A stretch of 47,683 nucleotides of DNA from Sphingomonas paucimobilis NBRC 13935 (GCF_000739895.2 NZ_BBJS01000026.1:1-47683), one strand, 5' to 3'; shown: positions 9,285 to 17,866, counted from the stretch's first letter. Notes: generated by a model not told the origin, from the sequence alone. A program made the numbers and translations.

Positions 9285-10535
9285 GTGCAACGCGCCTGTC
9301 ACCTCGACCGTTACGTTTTCGACAGAATCATTCGCCGGAGAACCCGCATCATTTCCGCCCCCTCGCCTCCCGAACAACCCCTATTCCAGGTGGACGGGCA
9401 TCGGCTAACCCTGCTCGACACGGGACCGCGACGGCTGGAGGCGTTGCTGGCGCTGATCGGGGGGGCGCGGGAGAGCCTGCGCATCCTCTATTATATCTAT
9501 GCCGACGATGCGACCGGGCGGCGGGTGCGCGACGCGATGATCGCCGCCACCCGGCGCGGGGTGGCGGTAACGGTGATCGTCGACGGCTTCGGCGCGGGCG
9601 CGGACGAGGAATTCTTTCGCCCGCTGGTCGAGGCGGGGGCGCGGCTGTCCCGGTTCGAGCCGCGGTTCGGTCGCCGCTACCTCCTGCGCAATCACCAGAA
9701 GCTGGCACTCGCCGATGCCGGGCGCGATCCCCGGATCATCATCGGCGGTTTCAATATCGAGGATGATTATTTCGGCACCCCCGCCGATCAGAGCTGGCGC
9801 GACCTGGGGCTGCTGCTCGAAGGACCGGCGGCGGCGCGTATGGCGGGCTATTTCGATGCGCTGTTCGCCTGGACGGAAAATCCCAAGGGTCGGCTGCGCG
9901 ACCTGAACCGCGCGCTGGCGCATTGGAGCGAGTCGACGGGACGGCTGCGCTGGCTGATCGGCGGGCCGACGCGGCGGCTATCGCCGTGGGCTCGCACGGT
10001 GCGCGACGATATGCGACGCGGGCGGCGGATCGACGTGATCGCCGCCTATTTCACCCCCAGCCCCACCATGCTGCGCCGGCTGGATCGCGCCGGACGCCGC
10101 GACGCCGAGGTGCGGATCGTGACCGCCGGCAAATCCGACAATGAGGCAACGATCGCGGCGGCGCGCTTCACCTATGCCGGGTTGCTGCGCAAGGGGGTAC
10201 GCATCTTCGAATATCAGCTGACCAAGCTGCACACGAAATTATATGTGATCGACGATGCGGTGCATGTCGGCTCGGCCAATTTCGATATGCGCAGCCTGTT
10301 CGTGAATCTGGAGCTGATGCTCCGGATCAAGGATATCGCCTTCGCCGCGCATGTCCGCGCCTATATCGATGGCGAGGTTGCGCGGTCGGAGGCGATCACG
10401 CCGGAATGGTATAAGCGCCATACCGGCTGGTTCCAGCGGCTGCGCCAGTTCGCGGCCTATCTGCTGATCGCGGTGATCGATCCGTCGGTGTCGCGGGGAC
10501 TCAATTTCGGGATCGAGTCGCCCGACGGCGATTGA
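9285..10535 (+). CDS. Cardiolipin synthase-like phospholipase D family protein
   Basis: A protein of up to 416 residues with two HKD motifs, the phospholipase D superfamily active site: H137 in HQKLALAD with GGFNI after it, and H316 in HTKLYVID followed by GSANFDMRS. This arrangement is that of bacterial cardiolipin synthases (ClsB type), which join phosphatidylglycerol molecules, or transfer phosphatidyl groups, at the membrane. No N-terminal transmembrane hairpin is present, which fits ClsB/C rather than ClsA. The 5' end is uncertain: GTG at 9285 is the most upstream start, and a GTG at 9391 is another candidate. It is followed by a GC hairpin at 10540. Confidence 0.88.
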   Translation: MQRACHLDRYVFDRIIRRRTRIISAPSPPEQPLFQVDGHRLTLLDTGPRRLEALLALIGGARESLRILYYIYADDATGRRVRDAMIAATRRGVAVTVIVDGFGAGADEEFFRPLVEAGARLSRFEPRFGRRYLLRNHQKLALADAGRDPRIIIGGFNIEDDYFGTPADQSWRDLGLLLEGPAAARMAGYFDALFAWTENPKGRLRDLNRALAHWSESTGRLRWLIGGPTRRLSPWARTVRDDMRRGRRIDVIAAYFTPSPTMLRRLDRAGRRDAEVRIVTAGKSDNEATIAAARFTYAGLLRKGVRIFEYQLTKLHTKLYVIDDAVHVGSANFDMRSLFVNLELMLRIKDIAFAAHVRAYIDGEVARSEAITPEWYKRHTGWFQRLRQFAAYLLIAVIDPSVSRGLNFGIESPDGD

Positions 10536-10539
10536 TCCT

Positions 10540-10558
10540 CCCCGGCACGGGGAGGATT
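10540..10558. repeat. Short CCTCCCC...GGGGAGG palindrome
   Basis: CCTCCCC and GGGGAGG form a 7-bp hairpin around GGCAC, directly between two convergent genes. It is identical to the end module of the large repeat at 35522 and may double as a weak 3' hairpin. Confidence 0.75.
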
Positions 10559-10561
10559 GTT

Positions 10562-11176
10562 TCAGTCCTTCCAGGCCCAGTAAAGCTGCGCCGGCGGCAC
10601 GTTCCACCATTCCATGTCATGATCAATATTGTCCCAGTGCGGAACCAGGAAGTCCTTCACCTTGGGGCTGAACTGATAGACCAGGAAGGCGCCACCGGGG
10701 CGCAGCACGGCATGCGTGCCTTGCGCGATCGCCGGGCCGACGCCGGGCGGCAGGGTCGAGAAAGGAAGACCCGACAGGACATAGTCGGCATGGTCGAAGC
10801 CATGGTCGCGCACGATCTTCTGCACGTCCGCCGCCGATCCGTTCACCGCCTTGAAGCGCGAATCGATGATGGTGTGGCGCAGATAATCGCAGAAATCGGC
10901 ATTGGTATCGATCGCGATCAGCATCGCGTCGGGCGCCATCCGCTCCAGGATCGGCCTGCAGAAGGTGCCGACGCCCGGGCCATATTCGACGAACAGCTTG
11001 GTGTTGGCCCAATCGACGGGCGCGAGCATCTTGCGGATCAGCTTGCCCGACGACGGAATGATCGAGCCGACCATCACCGGATGCTTCAGGAACTGCTGAA
11101 AGAACATCTGGCCGGGCGATGGATAACCCGTGGCGTCGGTGCGGGACTTGCGCGCGGCGGTGGTCGAGCTGGGCAT
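10562..11176 (-). CDS. PmtA-like class I SAM-dependent methyltransferase
   Basis: A 204-residue methyltransferase with the SAM-binding EYGPGVGTF motif near residues 65-73, an acidic AIDTN loop at the end of strand 2, and SGLPFSTLPP in the position of the motif IV catalytic loop. The N-terminal FFQQFLKHPVMVGSIIPSSG is typical of the family around Rhodobacter-type phosphatidylethanolamine N-methyltransferase (PmtA) and rRNA-dimethylase-like relatives. Methylation of a phospholipid headgroup is plausible, especially beside a cardiolipin synthase-like gene, but the substrate is inferred from family and context only. Convergent with the phospholipase D gene. Confidence 0.8.
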   Translation of the reverse strand: MPSSTTAARKSRTDATGYPSPGQMFFQQFLKHPVMVGSIIPSSGKLIRKMLAPVDWANTKLFVEYGPGVGTFCRPILERMAPDAMLIAIDTNADFCDYLRHTIIDSRFKAVNGSAADVQKIVRDHGFDHADYVLSGLPFSTLPPGVGPAIAQGTHAVLRPGGAFLVYQFSPKVKDFLVPHWDNIDHDMEWWNVPPAQLYWAWKD

Positions 11177-11322
11177 CGAGTTCCTGTCGTTCGTGATCCC
11201 CGCGAGGAGGACGCGCGAGGGAAACCCCCTCGTCGCACAGGTGCCGAACGACTTTCAAGCTATTGGGTTGCGCGCAAGGGGTGCATTCCGTCGCAAAGCG
11301 GACAGGTGCAAGGGGGCGGATA

Positions 11323-11637
11323 ATGGATCGAACGGGGCAGATTGCGGTAATTTTCGTGTCGCAACGGACAGATAGCGATCCGGCGGGCTATGCCGGGGCG
11401 GCCGAGACGATGGCGGCCCTCGCTGCGCGGCAACCGGGCTATTGCGGCGTCGACAGTGCGCGCGGCGCGGACGGGTTGGGGATCACCGTCAGTTGGTGGG
11501 CCGACGAGGCGAGCGCGCTGGCCTGGCGCGCGCATCCGGACCATGCCGCGATCCGCAACCAGGGCCGGGCGGATTGGTATTCCGCGTATGAGGTCGCGGT
11601 AGCGGCGGTCGGGCGCAGTTATCGGTGGAAAGCGTAA
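11323..11637 (+). CDS. Antibiotic biosynthesis monooxygenase (ABM) domain protein
   Basis: A 104-residue protein of the dimeric ferredoxin-like ABM fold. The pattern IAVIFVSQRTD, QPGYCGVDSARG, ITVSWWADEASALAWRAHPDH and WYSAYEVAV is that of small YdhR/YgiN-like or heme-degrading-like proteins. Family members act on small aromatic compounds or heme, and many are uncharacterised. The start ATG at 11323 lies behind AAGGGGGCGG. It stands alone between two minus-strand genes. Confidence 0.8.
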   Translation: MDRTGQIAVIFVSQRTDSDPAGYAGAAETMAALAARQPGYCGVDSARGADGLGITVSWWADEASALAWRAHPDHAAIRNQGRADWYSAYEVAVAAVGRSYRWKA

Positions 11638-11724
11638 GCCTTCCCGTGAAGATGGGGGCCTTTCCCCACCGGCGGCCTGCCGATCGAGAAAGGCCCGAGA
11701 GTCCCCAGGGCGACGGATCGGGCG

Positions 11725-14016
11725 TTACGGCTGCTTGTCGCCGCGCGGCGTCAGCATCCCCGGTGCGATGAAGCCGATCGGCTGGATCGCCGCCGCTTCC
11801 TGCTTCAGCTTGGCCGCGATCTGTTCGTAATCGCGCTCCATCTCCGGGGTGACGCTCGCCCGCGCCTCGGTCAGCGCTTCGTCGAACGCCGCCATATCGA
11901 CCTCGCTCGCCCCGATCGAGCGGCGCAGCGCGATCAGGCCCGCGCGGCGCACCACATCGCCCAGATCCGCGCCGGTGAAGCGGTCGGTGCGTGCCGCCAC
12001 ATCGTCCAGATCGACATCCGCCGCGAGCGGCATCTTGGCGGTGTGGATGCCCAAGATTCGCCGACGCCCCGCCTTGTCGGGCACGCCGACATAGATGAGC
12101 TCGTCGAACCGCCCCGGCCGGAGCAGTGCGGGGTCGACCAGATTGGGCCGGTTGGTCGCGCCGATGACGACGACCGACTGAAGCTCCTCCAACCCATCCA
12201 TCTCGGCGAGGATGGTGTTGACCACCCGCTCGATCACCTGCGGCTCGCCCAGCCCGCCACCGCGCGCGGGCACCAGCGAATCGAGTTCGTCGATGAAGAT
12301 CACCGTCGGCGCCACCTGCCGCGCCCGCTGGAACAGCCGGGTGATCTGCTGCTCGCTCTCGCCATACCATTTGGAGAGCAGGTCACTCGACTTGGTGGCG
12401 ATGAAATTCGCCTCCGCCTCGCGCGCGACCGCCTTGGCGAGTAGCGTCTTGCCGGTGCCGGGCGGGCCATAGAGCAGGAAACCCTTGGCCGGCCGAATGC
12501 CTAGGCGCCGGAAGGCATCCGGGTCCTTGAGCGGCAGTTCGACGCCTTCCTTCAGCTTCATCTGCGCGGTGTCGAGCCCGCCGACATCCTCCCAGCGAAC
12601 GGTCGGCGCCTGCACCATCACCTCGCGCATCGCCGAGGGCTGGACGCGCTTCAACGCCTCCATGAAGTCCTCGCGCGTCACCGACAGCGTGTCGAGCACT
12701 TCAGCGGGGATCGTCCGCTCTTCCAGATTGAGGCGCGGCATGATCCGCCGCACCGCCTCGATCGCCGCCTCACGGGTCAGCGCGGCCAGATCGGCGCCGA
12801 CGAAACCGAAGGTCGTCCGCGCCAGCTCGGCCAGATCGACCTTGTCTCCCAAAGGCATACCACGTGTATGAATGCCCAGAATCTCACGCCGCCCGCGCTC
12901 GTCGGGGACGCCGACCACGATTTCGCGGTCGAACCGGCCCGGCCGCCGCAGCGCCTCGTCGATCGCCTCGGGGCGGTTGGTGGCGGCGATGATGACGAGA
13001 TTCGCGCGCGCTTCCAGCCCGTCCATCAGGGTGAGGAGCTGCGCGACCAAGCGCTTTTCCGCTTCGCCCTGCACCCGGTCGCGTTTTGGGGCGATCGAGT
13101 CGATCTCGTCGATGAAGACGATCGAGGGGGCGGACTTGGTCGCCTCCTCGAAGATCTCGCGCAGGCGCTGTTCGGACTCGCCATAGGCCGAGCCCATGAT
13201 CTCCGGCCCGTTGATCAGGAAGAATTGCGCATCCGACTCGTTGGCCACAGCACGGGCGAGCCGCGTCTTGCCCGTACCGGGCGGGCCATGGAGCAGCACG
13301 CCCTTGGGCGGCTCGACGCCCAGCCGCTCGAACAATTCGGGATAACGCAGCGGCAGTTCGACCATCTCGCGCAACTGGTCGATGGTCGAGGCCATGCCGC
13401 CGATATCGTCATAGGTGACATCGGCGCGCCGGGCTTCGCGCGGTTCCTCATATTCGGGGCGCAACTCGACCTCGGTATTTTCATCGATATGGACCACACC
13501 CTTGGGGCTGGCCGCCACGACCGCGAGGCGGATTTCCTGCAATGCATAGGCCGGCGCGTTCATGAACTGCGCGACGCCCGGCGGCATGTTGGTGACGCGC
13601 TGTTGCCCGGCGGTCGCCACCACGTCGCCCTGACAGAGCGGACGATTGAAGAAGGTCCGCTTCAACGCCTGCGCCGAACCTTGGAGCCGCAGATTCTGCT
13701 GGGCGGGTGCGAACACCACGCGAGTCGCAGGTTTCGATTCGACGCGCCGCACCTCGACGAAATCGCCCGAGCCGACCCCGGCATTGGCCCGCTGCAACCC
13801 GTCGATACGCAGCAGGTCGAGGCCTTCATCTTCCGGATAGGGCGCGACGGCGCGCGCCGGGGTCGCCTGTTTGCCGACGATCTCGACGACATCGCCCTCG
13901 GTAATGCCCAGTGCCGCCATCAGCGTGCGCGGAAGATGGGCCAGGCCGCGCCCGGAATCCTCGGGGCGGCTGTTCGCCACCTGTATCTTGCGGGTCGGCG
14001 CGTCGCTGTCGGCCAT
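11725..14016 (-). CDS. CDC48/VCP-type double AAA+ ATPase
   Basis: A 763-residue AAA+ unfoldase with the same build as archaeal VAT and eukaryotic p97/Cdc48. An N-terminal double-psi barrel (RKIQVANSRPED... to about residue 180) precedes two AAA cassettes: D1 with Walker A GPPGTGKTRLA near 245 and Walker B IVFIDEID near 302, and D2 with GPPGTGKTLLA near 519 and VIFIDELD near 575. Both carry SRH-type ATNRP..DEALRRPGRFD sequences with arginine fingers. It probably threads proteins in the cytoplasm; substrates are unknown. Bacterial CDC48 homologues are scattered, likely of ancient transfer. The start at 14016 is set by the conserved N-domain. It is divergent from a LysR gene, with palindromes between. 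Confidence 0.93.
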   Translation of the reverse strand: MADSDAPTRKIQVANSRPEDSGRGLAHLPRTLMAALGITEGDVVEIVGKQATPARAVAPYPEDEGLDLLRIDGLQRANAGVGSGDFVEVRRVESKPATRVVFAPAQQNLRLQGSAQALKRTFFNRPLCQGDVVATAGQQRVTNMPPGVAQFMNAPAYALQEIRLAVVAASPKGVVHIDENTEVELRPEYEEPREARRADVTYDDIGGMASTIDQLREMVELPLRYPELFERLGVEPPKGVLLHGPPGTGKTRLARAVANESDAQFFLINGPEIMGSAYGESEQRLREIFEEATKSAPSIVFIDEIDSIAPKRDRVQGEAEKRLVAQLLTLMDGLEARANLVIIAATNRPEAIDEALRRPGRFDREIVVGVPDERGRREILGIHTRGMPLGDKVDLAELARTTFGFVGADLAALTREAAIEAVRRIMPRLNLEERTIPAEVLDTLSVTREDFMEALKRVQPSAMREVMVQAPTVRWEDVGGLDTAQMKLKEGVELPLKDPDAFRRLGIRPAKGFLLYGPPGTGKTLLAKAVAREAEANFIATKSSDLLSKWYGESEQQITRLFQRARQVAPTVIFIDELDSLVPARGGGLGEPQVIERVVNTILAEMDGLEELQSVVVIGATNRPNLVDPALLRPGRFDELIYVGVPDKAGRRRILGIHTAKMPLAADVDLDDVAARTDRFTGADLGDVVRRAGLIALRRSIGASEVDMAAFDEALTEARASVTPEMERDYEQIAAKLKQEAAAIQPIGFIAPGMLTPRGDKQP

Positions 14017-14224
14017 GATCGTCCCTTGCCCAGTATCTGAAACACGAAAGCGCGGGACTTGGGGGCGGGTTCCTGCCCGTGAAAGGGCGGACCGCCGAAT
14101 GGAGACAAAAAAAAGGGCCGATCGAAACGACCAGCCCGTAAAAGTTTTTAGGAGAGGATGCCTGAAAGGCCCGTTCCTTTTGCGTCGCAGCACGCTATGT
14201 TGCAAGTGCGAAAAGCTTGGCTAT

Positions 14225-14243
14225 GATTGCACTTTATGCAATC
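14225..14243. promoter_or_regulatory. Candidate LysR operator (perfect palindrome with T-N11-A)
   Basis: GATTGCA and TGCAATC are perfect 7-base arms around CTTTA. Within them lies T-N11-A (T14228 to A14240), the LysR-family recognition pattern. It sits 36 bases before the LysR start and between that gene and the divergent CDC48-type ATPase gene, the classic place for autoregulation and control of a divergent target. Confidence 0.6.
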
Positions 14244-14257
14244 CTCTGGCCCAGAGG
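14243..14257. promoter_or_regulatory. Second palindrome abutting the candidate LysR operator
   Basis: CCTCTGG, one C, then CCAGAGG: a perfect 7-base dyad that shares its first base with the preceding palindrome. It lies 22 bases before the LysR start. It may be a second regulator contact or an mRNA hairpin near the ribosome site. Confidence 0.45.
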
Positions 14258-14278
14258 GTATCAAACGACAGGTGTGAG

Positions 14279-15169
14279 ATGCGCAGGCTCCCCCCTTTGG
14301 GTGCGATCGAAGCCTTCGTCCAGGTGGTGCGCCTGGGCTCCATCAAGGCGGCCGCCGAGGAACTGGCGCTGTCCGCGCCCGCCCTCAGCCGGCGGGTGCA
14401 GACGCTGGAGCGTTTCGTCGGCAAGCCGCTGTTCGCCCGGCGCCATCAGGCGATGGTGCCCAATGAGGACGGCCAGACGCTGATGGAACAGATCGCGCCG
14501 CTGCTCGACCAATTGTCCGATGCGGTAGAGGCGATGACCAGCGGGCAGGAGGTGTTGCGGCTGCGGCTCGGCGTGCTGCCACTCTATGCGGCGCAGCGAC
14601 TGTTCCCGCATATGGGGCTGCTGCGTGCGGCGCATCCCGAACTGCATCTCGACATCGATACCGCCGGGCATGGCATCGCGCGGCTGGGCGAAGGGCTGGA
14701 CGCGGTCATTGCGCTGGGCCGCGACATCGACCCCTCGCTCTATGCCAAGCGGCTGGATTTCAACAAAGTCTATGTCATCGGCTCGAAGCGGCTGATCGAG
14801 GGCCCCCATCCCCTACTCCGCCCCGAACAGATGAACGGCATGACTGCGCTGCTGCACCGCGAAATGCCCGATGCCTTCACCGCCTGGTGCCAGGCGGCGG
14901 GGCTGACCAACATCAAGCCCAAGGCGATCGACTTTTTCGACTCGGGTGGCCTGATGCTGGAGGCCGCCGCGCAGGGGCTGGGCGTCGCCTTCATGCATGC
15001 CAGCCATTTCGAACATGCGCAGGACCCGCGTCTGGTCCGCCTGTTCGATATCGAGGTGGACAGCCCGTACAGCCACTGGTTCGTCTGCCGCCCGCGCGCA
15101 CTCCAGCAGAAGTCGGTGAAGCTGTTCCACGACTGGCTGATTCGCACGCTTTATCCGGCGGCGGCCTAA
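14279..15169 (+). CDS. LysR-family transcriptional regulator (GcvA-like)
   Basis: A 296-residue LysR-type regulator. Residues 1-62 form the winged helix-turn-helix (PPLGAIEAFVQVVRLGSIKAAAEELALS, APALSRRVQTLE), and residues from about 90 form the periplasmic-binding-protein-like effector domain. Within LysR it looks like the GcvA/AmpR-like group. The start ATG at 14279 is behind AGGTGTGAG. The effector is unknown. The palindromes just upstream suggest autoregulation, and the divergent CDC48-type gene is a candidate target (inference). A terminator-like hairpin at 15185 separates it from the convergent rpmG. Confidence 0.92.
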   Translation: MRRLPPLGAIEAFVQVVRLGSIKAAAEELALSAPALSRRVQTLERFVGKPLFARRHQAMVPNEDGQTLMEQIAPLLDQLSDAVEAMTSGQEVLRLRLGVLPLYAAQRLFPHMGLLRAAHPELHLDIDTAGHGIARLGEGLDAVIALGRDIDPSLYAKRLDFNKVYVIGSKRLIEGPHPLLRPEQMNGMTALLHREMPDAFTAWCQAAGLTNIKPKAIDFFDSGGLMLEAAAQGLGVAFMHASHFEHAQDPRLVRLFDIEVDSPYSHWFVCRPRALQQKSVKLFHDWLIRTLYPAAA

Positions 15170-15184
15170 GTTCGTCCCAACGAC

Positions 15185-15216
15185 AAAAAGCCGCGCGTCC
15201 ATGGGGACGGCGGCTT
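15185..15216 (-). terminator. Intrinsic terminator for rpmG
   Basis: On the minus strand AAGCCGCCGTCC, loop CCAT, then GGACGCGCGGCTT followed by a T-run. One bulge interrupts an otherwise GC-rich stem. It lies 48 bases past the rpmG stop; the reverse direction, for the LysR gene, lacks a good T-run. Confidence 0.75.
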
Positions 15217-15263
15217 CACGCCTTCAAGCCTTTACGGGGCGACCCGAAGGTCGCCGCCCGCAA

Positions 15264-15431
15264 TTACTTGATCTTGGCTTCCTTGAATTCGACATGCTTG
15301 CGCACGACCGGGTCGTACTTGTTGAAGCTCAGCTTCTCGGTCTTGGTGCGCGGGTTCTTCTTGGTGACGTAAAAGAAGCCGGTATCAGCCGAGCTGACGA
15401 GCTTGATCTTGACGGTGGTCGGCTTGGCCAT
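15264..15431 (-). CDS. rpmG: 50S ribosomal protein L33
   Basis: A 55-residue ribosomal protein starting [18 protein letters not shown], with [20 protein letters not shown] and [16 protein letters not shown], which is the complete alphaproteobacterial L33. It carries no zinc-binding Cys pairs (the C-minus form), so it does not depend on zinc. The ATG is at 15431 and the TAA at 15264-15266. It is monocistronic and ends before the hairpin at 15185. Confidence 0.97.
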   Translation of the reverse strand: MAKPTTVKIKLVSSADTGFFYVTKKNPRTKTEKLSFNKYDPVVRKHVEFKEAKIK

Positions 15432-15602
15432 GACCTGGTTCCTGTATGCGTGAAAAAGCGAAAGCGGCAGCCGGAGCCGCCGCTATATAAGGGCCGCGCA
15501 TGGCCCAATGGCGCGCGCGAGTCAAGTATGACGCCCCATTTAAGCCGCTCTTTACGCGGAAGAGCGTAGCGTTACACCCCCGCGCAGAGCGGGGCGTCCG
15601 GC

Positions 15603-15977
15603 ATGAAGGCCGAACGGGAACGCCATGGGACGAAGCCAATGGGTGCAAGCGAATCGGGAGGGGGACGCGAATCGGCGTCCGACATTCGGGCCGAGCTCTG
15701 GGCGCGAATCGCCGCGCTGGACGTGAGCGTTCCCTATGCCGCCGCCACCGACCTGGCGGGGGAGGTGGAGACGATTCGCCGGATCGCCCATGCCCATGGC
15801 CTGACCCCCGCCGTCACCGTCACCCATTTCATCGAGCGGGCGCTGGCACGGGGTCAGGGCATGCCACCAGTTCATGGCTGGCTCGCCATGCTGACCGATG
15901 CGGTGGCGAGCGAGCGACAGGATTATGAGGCCGCCGACCGCTTCGCCACGGCCTGTTCGCTGCGACTGGCGGGCTGA
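15603..15977 (+). CDS. Hypothetical protein, first gene of a two-gene unit
   Basis: A protein of up to 124 residues that I do not recognise. It is soluble, largely helical and Ala-rich, with an acidic-basic mix. The first 25 residues look disordered (KAERERHGTK, SESGGGRES); the rest has helices such as DLAGEVETIRRIAHAHG and VTHFIERALARGQG. An ATG at 15639 is an alternative start. Its TGA is followed at once by the ATG of the membrane protein gene (TGAATG), so the two are surely co-transcribed and perhaps translationally coupled. A shared task is likely but unknown. Confidence 0.65.
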   Translation: MKAERERHGTKPMGASESGGGRESASDIRAELWARIAALDVSVPYAAATDLAGEVETIRRIAHAHGLTPAVTVTHFIERALARGQGMPPVHGWLAMLTDAVASERQDYEAADRFATACSLRLAG

Positions 15978-16547
15978 ATGGATGCGCTGATGACTGCCCT
16001 GGTCGTCACGCTGTTCGCACATGCGGGCGGGCGATTGGCGGTCCTCGCCGCCCAGACGGTCGATCAAACCGGCCGGCCGGGTGCGGTGATCCTGGGCATC
16101 GTCATCGCCCAATTGGCGATCGCGGCCTTGGCGGTCCAGCTCGGCACGGTGCTCGGCCCCGGCCTGACGCCGGAGGGACGGACGCTGTTGCTCGGACTGG
16201 CGATTGCGGGCGCCGGCATCGGCATGCTCGGGCGGCTTCCCCAGCGCGGTTCGCCTTATGGGTTACCCCAGTTGGGGGCGATGGGCACCGCGCTGCTGGG
16301 CGGCGCCGTGCTGATGCTCGTCGATTCGCCCGCTTTCGTCATCGCAGTGGCCGCCGCTAGGTCGCCTTTGCCTTGGGCTGCGCTGCCCGGCGCGGTGATC
16401 GGGACGGCGGGCGCGACCCTGCCCGCCATCCTGCTGGGTGAGCGGGCATGGCGGCGTCTGCCGCTACGGCTGATCCGGACGGGGGCGGGCGTGGTGATGC
16501 TGCTGGCCGGCCTCATCATCGCCTTGGCGGCAAAGGGCTTGATCTAG
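15978..16547 (+). CDS. UPF0016/GDT1-like membrane protein with lost signature motifs
   Basis: A 189-residue protein with about six hydrophobic segments in two related halves. The second half, with VIAVAAARSPLPWAALPGAVIG, then LPAILLGERAWRRLPLRLIR and a closing VVMLLAGLIIAL helix, resembles the end of the TMEM165/GDT1 (UPF0016) family of Mn/Ca transporters. The defining E-x-G-D-K-[TS] motifs are absent: HAGGRLAV stands in the first half and VDSPAFVI in the second. Thus either it moves no cation, or the likeness is only general. It is coupled to the upstream hypothetical gene. Confidence 0.55.
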   Translation: MDALMTALVVTLFAHAGGRLAVLAAQTVDQTGRPGAVILGIVIAQLAIAALAVQLGTVLGPGLTPEGRTLLLGLAIAGAGIGMLGRLPQRGSPYGLPQLGAMGTALLGGAVLMLVDSPAFVIAVAAARSPLPWAALPGAVIGTAGATLPAILLGERAWRRLPLRLIRTGAGVVMLLAGLIIALAAKGLI

Positions 16548-16647
16548 GCTATCGATCACTCTGCCAAGGCTTTTGCGCATGGATTTGCGGGAGCAATTGG
16601 GCCATCGGTTCGTTCACGCAACGATCCAGACAGCGGGAGCCAAGTCC

Positions 16648-17145
16648 ATGTCCGATATCAATCCGGCGCTCGATACGCCGACCGATCTGAACCGCAACGC
16701 GACCGCCAGCGTCGCCGACGCGCTCAACGGCGCGCTGGCCGATTGCTATGCGCTGTACCTGAAGACCAAGAATTTCCACTGGCACGTCTCGGGCCCCCAT
16801 TTCCGCGACTATCACCTGATGCTCGACGATCAGGCGACGCAGATCCTGGGCGTGACCGACGCGATCGCCGAGCGCGTGCGCAAGACCGGCAATGTCACGC
16901 TGCGCTCGATCGGCGACATCGCCCGCCGCCAGACCATCGTCGACAATGACCGCGAATTCGTGCCAGCCGCCGACATGCTGGTCGAGTTGCGCGACGACAA
17001 TCTGAAGCTCGTCGAACGCTTCCGCACCGTCAAGGACGCCGCCGAAGAGGCCAAGGACAATGCCACCAGCGGCATCGTCGACGAATGGACCGACCAGGCT
17101 GAAGAGCGCGCCTGGTTCCTGTTCGAGGCTGGTCGCAAGGGCTAA
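16648..17145 (+). CDS. dps: Dps family DNA-binding ferritin-like protein
   Basis: A 165-residue Dps mini-ferritin that oxidises and stores iron, consuming H2O2, and may coat DNA. The inter-subunit ferroxidase residues have the exact Dps spacing: H44, H56, D60, D71 and E75, within FHWHVSGPHFRDYHLMLDDQ and DAIAER. The helical bundle ends with DEWTDQAEERAWFLFEAG. The start ATG at 16648 follows GGGAG; an upstream in-frame start is unlikely. It is expected to respond to oxidative stress or stationary phase, but I see no clear operator. A strong terminator follows at 17164. Confidence 0.94.
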   Translation: MSDINPALDTPTDLNRNATASVADALNGALADCYALYLKTKNFHWHVSGPHFRDYHLMLDDQATQILGVTDAIAERVRKTGNVTLRSIGDIARRQTIVDNDREFVPAADMLVELRDDNLKLVERFRTVKDAAEEAKDNATSGIVDEWTDQAEERAWFLFEAGRKG

Positions 17146-17163
17146 TCGCCGAACCACGCCCAT

Positions 17164-17196
17164 AAAAAAGGCCCCGAGCGGAAGCCGGGGCCTTTT
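17164..17196 (+). terminator. Intrinsic terminator after dps
   Basis: AAAAAAGGCCCCG and CGGGGCCTTTTTT form a GC-rich stem with a T-run; the symmetrical A-run lets it also stop minus-strand transcription from the small membrane gene ending at 17237. Confidence 0.9.
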
Positions 17197-17236
17197 TTGT
17201 GTCAGAGCGCCATCGGCCGAACGGACAGCTACCGGG

Positions 17237-17530
17237 TCAAAAAATCCCGACCGCGCCGTCCAGCCAGATCAGCGTCACGACCGAGAGCGCCGCGCCGATG
17301 GCCAACAGGCGCTGACGGGGCCGGCGGAACCAACGCAATACCAGTTCGACAGAGAGGCCGAGCCCGCCGAGAAGCAGGGCGCCGGCCGCGAAGTCATAGG
17401 GCGTCCAGCGGACTTCGTCAGTGAACTGCATGGCGATCAGCGGCGCCGTCAGGAGCAGCGCCAACACGCCCCAGAGAAGAAGATGCCGGGGAGCCGGCAT
17501 GACGCGATGATCGTGGCGTGTCGGTGTCAT
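17237..17530 (-). CDS. Small integral membrane protein
   Basis: A 97-residue protein with three likely membrane segments: [19 protein letters not shown], then [21 protein letters not shown] and [34 protein letters not shown] between the first two is a conserved-looking loop seen in uncharacterised sphingomonad membrane proteins. The function is unknown. Start at ATG 17530; the frame runs open to 17617, but the upstream part looks non-coding. Confidence 0.65.
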   Translation of the reverse strand: MTPTRHDHRVMPAPRHLLLWGVLALLLTAPLIAMQFTDEVRWTPYDFAAGALLLGGLGLSVELVLRWFRRPRQRLLAIGAALSVVTLIWLDGAVGIF

Positions 17531-17673
17531 GCAACCCTGCCCTGTCAGACCGCGCCCCTTGTACCGCAGCGCGCCGACGATCGACAAGAGAGACTCTGGT
17601 CCGCACGGGCCGGCCATCGGAACACCGACCCTCCCCGCCGGTTAAGCCCTTATCAGGTCAGGAGGATTGCCCC

Positions 17674-17859
17674 ATGCTCAAGCTCGCCATCACATTTCTC
17701 GTCGTCGGCCTTATTCTCGGCGCGCTCGGTTTCGGCGGGATCGGCGGTGCGTTCGTCGGCATCGCCAAGATCCTGTTTTTCATCGCGATCGCGCTGTTCG
17801 TGATCTTCCTCGTGCTCGGGCTGGTCGCGGGCAAGTCGGTGAAGAACGCGATCGACTGA
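17674..17859 (+). CDS. DUF1328 small membrane protein (YtjA-like)
   Basis: A 61-residue protein with two hydrophobic helices ([19 protein letters not shown] and [21 protein letters not shown]) and a basic tail, matching DUF1328. A strong ribosome site, AGGAGG, precedes the ATG at 17674. DUF1328 proteins are small stress-associated membrane proteins of unknown role. The ligase gene begins seven bases after its stop. Confidence 0.88.
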   Translation: MLKLAITFLVVGLILGALGFGGIGGAFVGIAKILFFIAIALFVIFLVLGLVAGKSVKNAID

Positions 17860-17866
17860 TCCGCCG

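Noticed and set aside
12868..14040. Long open frame (390 codons) on the plus strand opposite the CDC48-type gene
   Set aside because: It is a mirror of the coding strand, with low-complexity Arg/Asp/His/Gln content typical of antisense frames in high-GC DNA, and no motif.
14103..14155. Possible terminator in the CDC48-LysR gap (A-run, GGGCCGATCG...CGACCAGCCC)
   Set aside because: The stem has several mismatches and both neighbours start, rather than end, here.
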